Positions 35,226 to 38,073 of a stretch of 38,073 nt of DNA are shown here, in pieces. The stretch comes from Methanolobus psychrotolerans (GTDB lineage: Archaea > Halobacteriota > Methanosarcinia > Methanosarcinales > Methanosarcinaceae). The stretch is taken from NCBI RefSeq assembly GCF_002243045.1, contig NZ_MBKP01000046.1:1-38073 (forward strand), in the 5' to 3' direction. The first letter of the stretch is position 1. Each line of letters begins with the position of its first letter. The notes beneath the pieces are model-generated. The model had not been told where the DNA came from and searched no databases. It saw only the letters and a program-made list of their open reading frames with translations. A program made the position numbers and the translations under genes.

Positions 35226-36083
35226 ATGGAATCAAAAAGTACAGAAAACCTCCTTGGCCTGATAGAGAAAAGGGCATTGAAAAACAGGGCGAGAGTTGCC
35301 ATAGGAGTACGCAACCCCAACTCCAAAATGCTTAAGAGTGCCAGAGATGCACATGAAGCAGGATATGCACATGTGCTTCTTGTAGGTAACAAAAAAGAGA
35401 TAGAAGAAATAGGAACTGAACTTGAGATAATAGGAACCAATGACCCGGAAAGAACACTTGGAGACCTGTTAAAATCCAGATACGTTGATGCTGCAGTAAG
35501 AGGAACTGCCGGAGCCTCAGGAACGTTATCACACCTCAAAAAGATACTAAATCAGGAAAGCCTTCACCGGATAGCCTTATTGCAGACAAATGAAGGAGCT
35601 CCTTTTTTTATTGCACCTGTAGGCATAGATGAAGGGAACGAACTTGCCGATAAAATCGAATTCATAAAACTTGGGGTTGAATATATTCGCAGGTTCAACA
35701 TCGAACCGGTCGTCGGCATTCTTTCCGGAGGAAGACTGGGAGATCTTGGTCGTAACCCACGTGTAGACCAGACACTTGCAGAAGGAGACTTCATTGTTAA
35801 TAGAATCAGAGAGCAGGGGATCGATGCAAAGCATTACACGATACTGATAGAAGATGCAATAAAGGAAGCAAATTTCATACTCGCACCAGACGGTATATCA
35901 GGCAACCTGATATTCAGGACACTCGTATTCCTTGGTGGGGGAGACGGACTTGGCGCACCCATATTAATGGACGATTATGTATTTGTCGACACATCAAGAG
36001 TGGGAGGACATTATACCAAAGCCATAATGCTTGCAAGTGCACTTGTAGAAAAACATGATACACAAGCAATTAATAATGAATAA
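35226..36083 (+). CDS. mtxX: MtxX, methanogen marker protein 4 (phosphotransacetylase-like)
   Basis: A 285-residue protein of the phosphate acetyl/butyryl transferase fold, annotated in methanogens as a possible methyltransferase subunit (MtxX); its real reaction is unknown. Visible features: RVAIGVRNPNSKMLKSAR, the HVLLVGNKKEI strand, and in the C-terminal half VVGILSGGRLGDLGRNPRVD and FLGGGDGLGAPILMDD. The family is confined to methanogens. The frame is open to 35136, but the ATG at 35226, after an AGGT-type site, opens the conserved part. It stands alone, divergent from rfcL. Confidence 0.88.
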   Translation: MESKSTENLLGLIEKRALKNRARVAIGVRNPNSKMLKSARDAHEAGYAHVLLVGNKKEIEEIGTELEIIGTNDPERTLGDLLKSRYVDAAVRGTAGASGTLSHLKKILNQESLHRIALLQTNEGAPFFIAPVGIDEGNELADKIEFIKLGVEYIRRFNIEPVVGILSGGRLGDLGRNPRVDQTLAEGDFIVNRIREQGIDAKHYTILIEDAIKEANFILAPDGISGNLIFRTLVFLGGGDGLGAPILMDDYVFVDTSRVGGHYTKAIMLASALVEKHDTQAINNE

Positions 36084-36189
36084 CAACAATTATTATATCA
36101 TAGATAACACCATCTAATTTTAATAAAATCATTTTTATTTCAAAAAATGCCTTTTAACAAATGTATTACTGCAACAGGGAATGAGCGAT

Positions 36190-36954
36190 ATGGAAGCTGT
36201 ACTGATAAAAGCAAAAACAATCTCTTCTGCATGGTCCCAATTGATCCATGAAATATATGAAAAAGGAGAGGAACACAAACCCGACTATAGGACGATGACA
36301 AGGAGAGTACACGCCACTATATATATAGAGGATGTGGATAACAGGCAGATCAACCCTGCCGTGCCCTTTGGAGAGAATCTTATAAAAAAGTACAAGGAAG
36401 AGCTCACAGAAGAGTATGCAGACTGGTATGTTTCACTTTCAGATGACGATAAGAGAAAATTTGACTACTGCTACGCCAAGCAGTTGTTCCGGTATGGGGA
36501 AACAGCATACAATACGCTACATGCAAATGTGAGTAACCTGCGTCCTGGCTCCAGAAGACATGTTGGCGTACTATGGGAGAATGAAATTCACATCCCTAAA
36601 TACGAGGACCAGCCATGCTGGATAGCCTACAAAATTGAACTTTTGAATGATACACATGTCCGAATATATATATTGTATCGCTCATGGGATGCATTCGGAG
36701 GATTCCCTGCCAACATTCCAGCCATCGTAGAAGGATTCAAAAAGGTGTTCTGTGAACAAAACCTTCCATTTGTGATAGAGTCACTGATAGCTACAGGATG
36801 GGACACACACATTTATGAAGCTGACCTTCAGGCAGTGGAAAAGATATTCAGGAATAACGAATTGTGCCCCATATGCAAGTGCATAACACCAAAACATTCA
36901 TTCATCCCTACAACCAGAGGCAAAGCCTGCCCCGAGTGTAAGAAATCCATGTGA
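36190..36954 (+). CDS. Thymidylate synthase (ThyA)-fold protein with C-terminal zinc ribbon
   Basis: About 254 residues. ThyA landmarks appear in order: the arginine pair in PGSRRHVGVLW (binding dUMP phosphate in ThyA), the nucleophile-like Cys in EDQPCWIAYKIEL (ThyA has PC-H there), and RSWDAFGGFPANIP, matching the ThyA RS-x-D...G-x-P-x-N-I block. ThyA uses methylenetetrahydrofolate; in methanogens methylenetetrahydromethanopterin would be the C1 donor. The last 35 residues add CPIC and CPEC, a likely zinc ribbon not found in standard ThyA. The first ATG (36181) directly abuts the GGGA site, so ATG 36190, nine bases from AGGGA, is chosen; the Cys is residue 143 from this start. It may be the thymidylate synthase or a related pyrimidine hydroxymethylase. 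Confidence 0.8.
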   Translation: MEAVLIKAKTISSAWSQLIHEIYEKGEEHKPDYRTMTRRVHATIYIEDVDNRQINPAVPFGENLIKKYKEELTEEYADWYVSLSDDDKRKFDYCYAKQLFRYGETAYNTLHANVSNLRPGSRRHVGVLWENEIHIPKYEDQPCWIAYKIELLNDTHVRIYILYRSWDAFGGFPANIPAIVEGFKKVFCEQNLPFVIESLIATGWDTHIYEADLQAVEKIFRNNELCPICKCITPKHSFIPTTRGKACPECKKSM

Positions 36955-37095
36955 ATTGACACACACATGCTTGATATTTAACATTTCATTATTCCCTCTT
37001 TTTTTCTTTCTTTCTTTCTTTCCTCTGTTTGACCGGATTTTCATACACATAACCAATACAATCGTACTTAAAATATAATTCCAATAGATATATAT
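36955..37095 (+). terminator. Pyrimidine tract after the ThyA-like gene
   Basis: A run of T with regularly spaced C (TTTC units) extends from 36997 to 37023, with no stem before it. T-rich tracts commonly end transcription in archaea. Nothing else is visible up to the next promoter. Confidence 0.45.
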
Positions 37096-37123
37096 GTATG
37101 ATATATACATACATCAGTATGAT
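37096..37123 (+). promoter_or_regulatory. Promoter and possible operator of the RHH gene
   Basis: GTATG (37096-37100) and CATAC (37108-37112) form an inverted repeat around ATATATAC (37101-37108), the likely TATA box. GTATGAT occurs at 37096 and again at 37117, 21 bases apart, two helical turns. RHH proteins often bind such repeats and control their own gene, so this is a plausible self-regulatory site. The Shine-Dalgarno GGGAG is at 37145-37149. Confidence 0.45.
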
Positions 37124-37156
37124 TCCACATAAAAAGAACATCAAAGGGAGATTGCT

Positions 37157-38073
37157 ATGAAAAGACTTACCATAAGCATGTCGGATGAGCTTTTTGATAA
37201 ACTGGACTTAATAGAGAATAAGAGCCTGTTCATCAGAAAACTTATCGAAAGGGAGCTTGACATTTTAGACAATGCCCCTGAAGACAATATTAGTGTACCA
37301 TGGACTGAAAGAGTTGCAATCCTTGTTGATGACGTTAGCACAATATTCAGCAGACTGGAACTTATTGAAAGAAAGTTCTCCGGAGTTAATAACACTTTTG
37401 AAAATACACAAACTCCCCCTGACAAGATCAATATACAAATACCCATAGTAGATAACAAAATAATCAATGATGATCCAATGCTCCTGATAGCCAATGATGA
37501 AGAAGAAGCTTATGGCATCATTTCCATAGAAAATGGAAACACAGAAACAATACTCCTGCCAGATACACAGTCTGTAACTAACGAAAAGGTAGAACTGATC
37601 AAACCTGTAACAACAAATAATAAACAAATCGAACAGGAATTTGCTGCACATGCACAGGAAATGATTGTCGATAATATCCCCGGACAGAAAATTGGGCCTG
37701 AAAAAATGGTACAATACGATCCCGAAGAAAACATTCATGAAATAAAGCTCTCGAAGATGATATCAGAGAAAATAAGTAAACCCGAACAGGAAGATGTTGC
37801 ATTTGGATTACCAGGACAAGAACCCCAGATGCAAGTACCTGACAAGGTAACAGAAGAAAAAACATTTGCAATACCGGAACTAAAGCTACCGGAGCAGGAA
37901 AAACAGGAGACAGAATTGGTAATGCCGGAACTAAAGCTACCGGAGCAGGAAAAACAGGAGACAGAATTGGTAATGCCGGAACTAAAGCTACCGGAGCAGA
38001 CAAAACAGGACGCGGAATTTGTAATGCCGGAACTAAAGCTACCGGAGCAGACAAAACAGGAGACAGAATTTGT
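37157..38073 (+). CDS. Ribbon-helix-helix protein with repeat-built C-terminal tail (partial)
   Basis: Open from ATG 37157 to the window edge, 305 codons, with no stop. Residues 1-35 read MKRLTISMSDELFDKLDLIE and then SLFIRKLIERELD, a strand and two helices of the CopG/RHH DNA-binding type. Residues about 50-75 may be a short coiled coil (VDDVSTIFSRLELIERKF). Residues about 80-235 are acidic, low in hydrophobics and probably disordered. From residue 239 a 17-residue unit, (I/M)PELKLPEQ(E/T)KQ(E/D)(T/A)E(L/F)V, recurs four times to the edge. The ribosome site GGGAG is seven bases before the ATG. A DNA-binding head on a long repetitive tail is unusual for RHH regulators. I do not recognise the full architecture. 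Confidence 0.8.
   Translation, partial: MKRLTISMSDELFDKLDLIENKSLFIRKLIERELDILDNAPEDNISVPWTERVAILVDDVSTIFSRLELIERKFSGVNNTFENTQTPPDKINIQIPIVDNKIINDDPMLLIANDEEEAYGIISIENGNTETILLPDTQSVTNEKVELIKPVTTNNKQIEQEFAAHAQEMIVDNIPGQKIGPEKMVQYDPEENIHEIKLSKMISEKISKPEQEDVAFGLPGQEPQMQVPDKVTEEKTFAIPELKLPEQEKQETELVMPELKLPEQEKQETELVMPELKLPEQTKQDAEFVMPELKLPEQTKQETEF
37871..38073 (+). repeat. 51-bp in-frame tandem repeat
   Basis: Units begin at 37871, 37922, 37973 and 38024, the last cut by the window. The first 29 or so bases after the first codon (CCGGAACTAAAGCTACCGGA and beyond) are unchanged in all copies; the second halves differ at a few codons (GAA/ACA, GAG/GAC, TTG/TTT), showing two sub-types. Each encodes 17 residues. 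Confidence 0.95.

Noticed and set aside
35138-35539. N-terminal extension of the RFC large subunit
   Set aside because: It is antisense to mtxX; the conserved RFC sequence begins at the ATG at 35137.

Overview
The window comes from a methanogenic archaeon, most likely of the Methanosarcinaceae (Methanolobus, Methanococcoides and Methanosarcina are the natural comparisons; the genus cannot be fixed from sequence alone). The evidence is a tungsten-type formylmethanofuran dehydrogenase cluster (fwdG-fwdB-fwdD), the methanogen marker gene mtxX, topoisomerase VI (top6B-top6A), the archaeal replication factor C large subunit, a PEF-CTERM surface protein, TATA-box promoters, and low-GC DNA rich in long PAS/GAF histidine kinases.

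Layout. 1-229: start of an IS66-type transposase cut by the window edge. 523-1950: secreted PEF-CTERM protein. 2280-6368: a 1362-residue hybrid histidine kinase carrying a whole phosphorelay. 6725-11501: a redox block on the plus strand: hybrid cluster protein, small cupin, ferredoxin:thioredoxin reductase catalytic chain, then fwdG-fwdB-fwdD. 11569-12549 (minus): alanine dehydrogenase-type enzyme. 12664-16759 (plus): unknown protein, histidine kinase, flavodoxin-fold oxidoreductase, lipoprotein. 16867-24639 (minus): a three-gene signalling operon (single-domain receiver, CHASE4 hybrid kinase, PhnD-like-sensor hybrid kinase). 24955-26139: a CinA-like domain fused to a nucleotidyltransferase. 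26132-29770: small proteins, a queuosine/archaeosine precursor transporter, a PH-like membrane protein, CutA and a TPR protein. 29797-35137 (minus): top6A, top6B, a stand-alone Lrp-type effector domain and rfcL, with a candidate small RNA in the gap before rfcL. 35226-38073 (plus): mtxX, a ThyA-fold protein with a C-terminal zinc ribbon, and a ribbon-helix-helix protein whose tail is built of 17-residue repeats and runs off the window.

How parts work together. Top6A and Top6B form one topoisomerase. FwdG, FwdB and FwdD are the electron-transfer and catalytic parts of an enzyme whose A and C subunits must be encoded elsewhere. The receiver and two hybrid kinases are spaced or overlapped as one operon and probably form a branched phosphorelay without a DNA-binding output protein. 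The least ordinary items are the candidate C-rich small RNA at about 33266-33338 with two mutually exclusive hairpins, the repeat-tailed RHH protein at the right edge, the CinA-nucleotidyltransferase fusion, the palindromic TATA box between two divergent genes, and the 17-nt-periodic repeats in front of hcp. Several starts were moved from the longest frame on the basis of Shine-Dalgarno and TATA positions. All functional calls rest on recognising motifs by eye; no database search was run.
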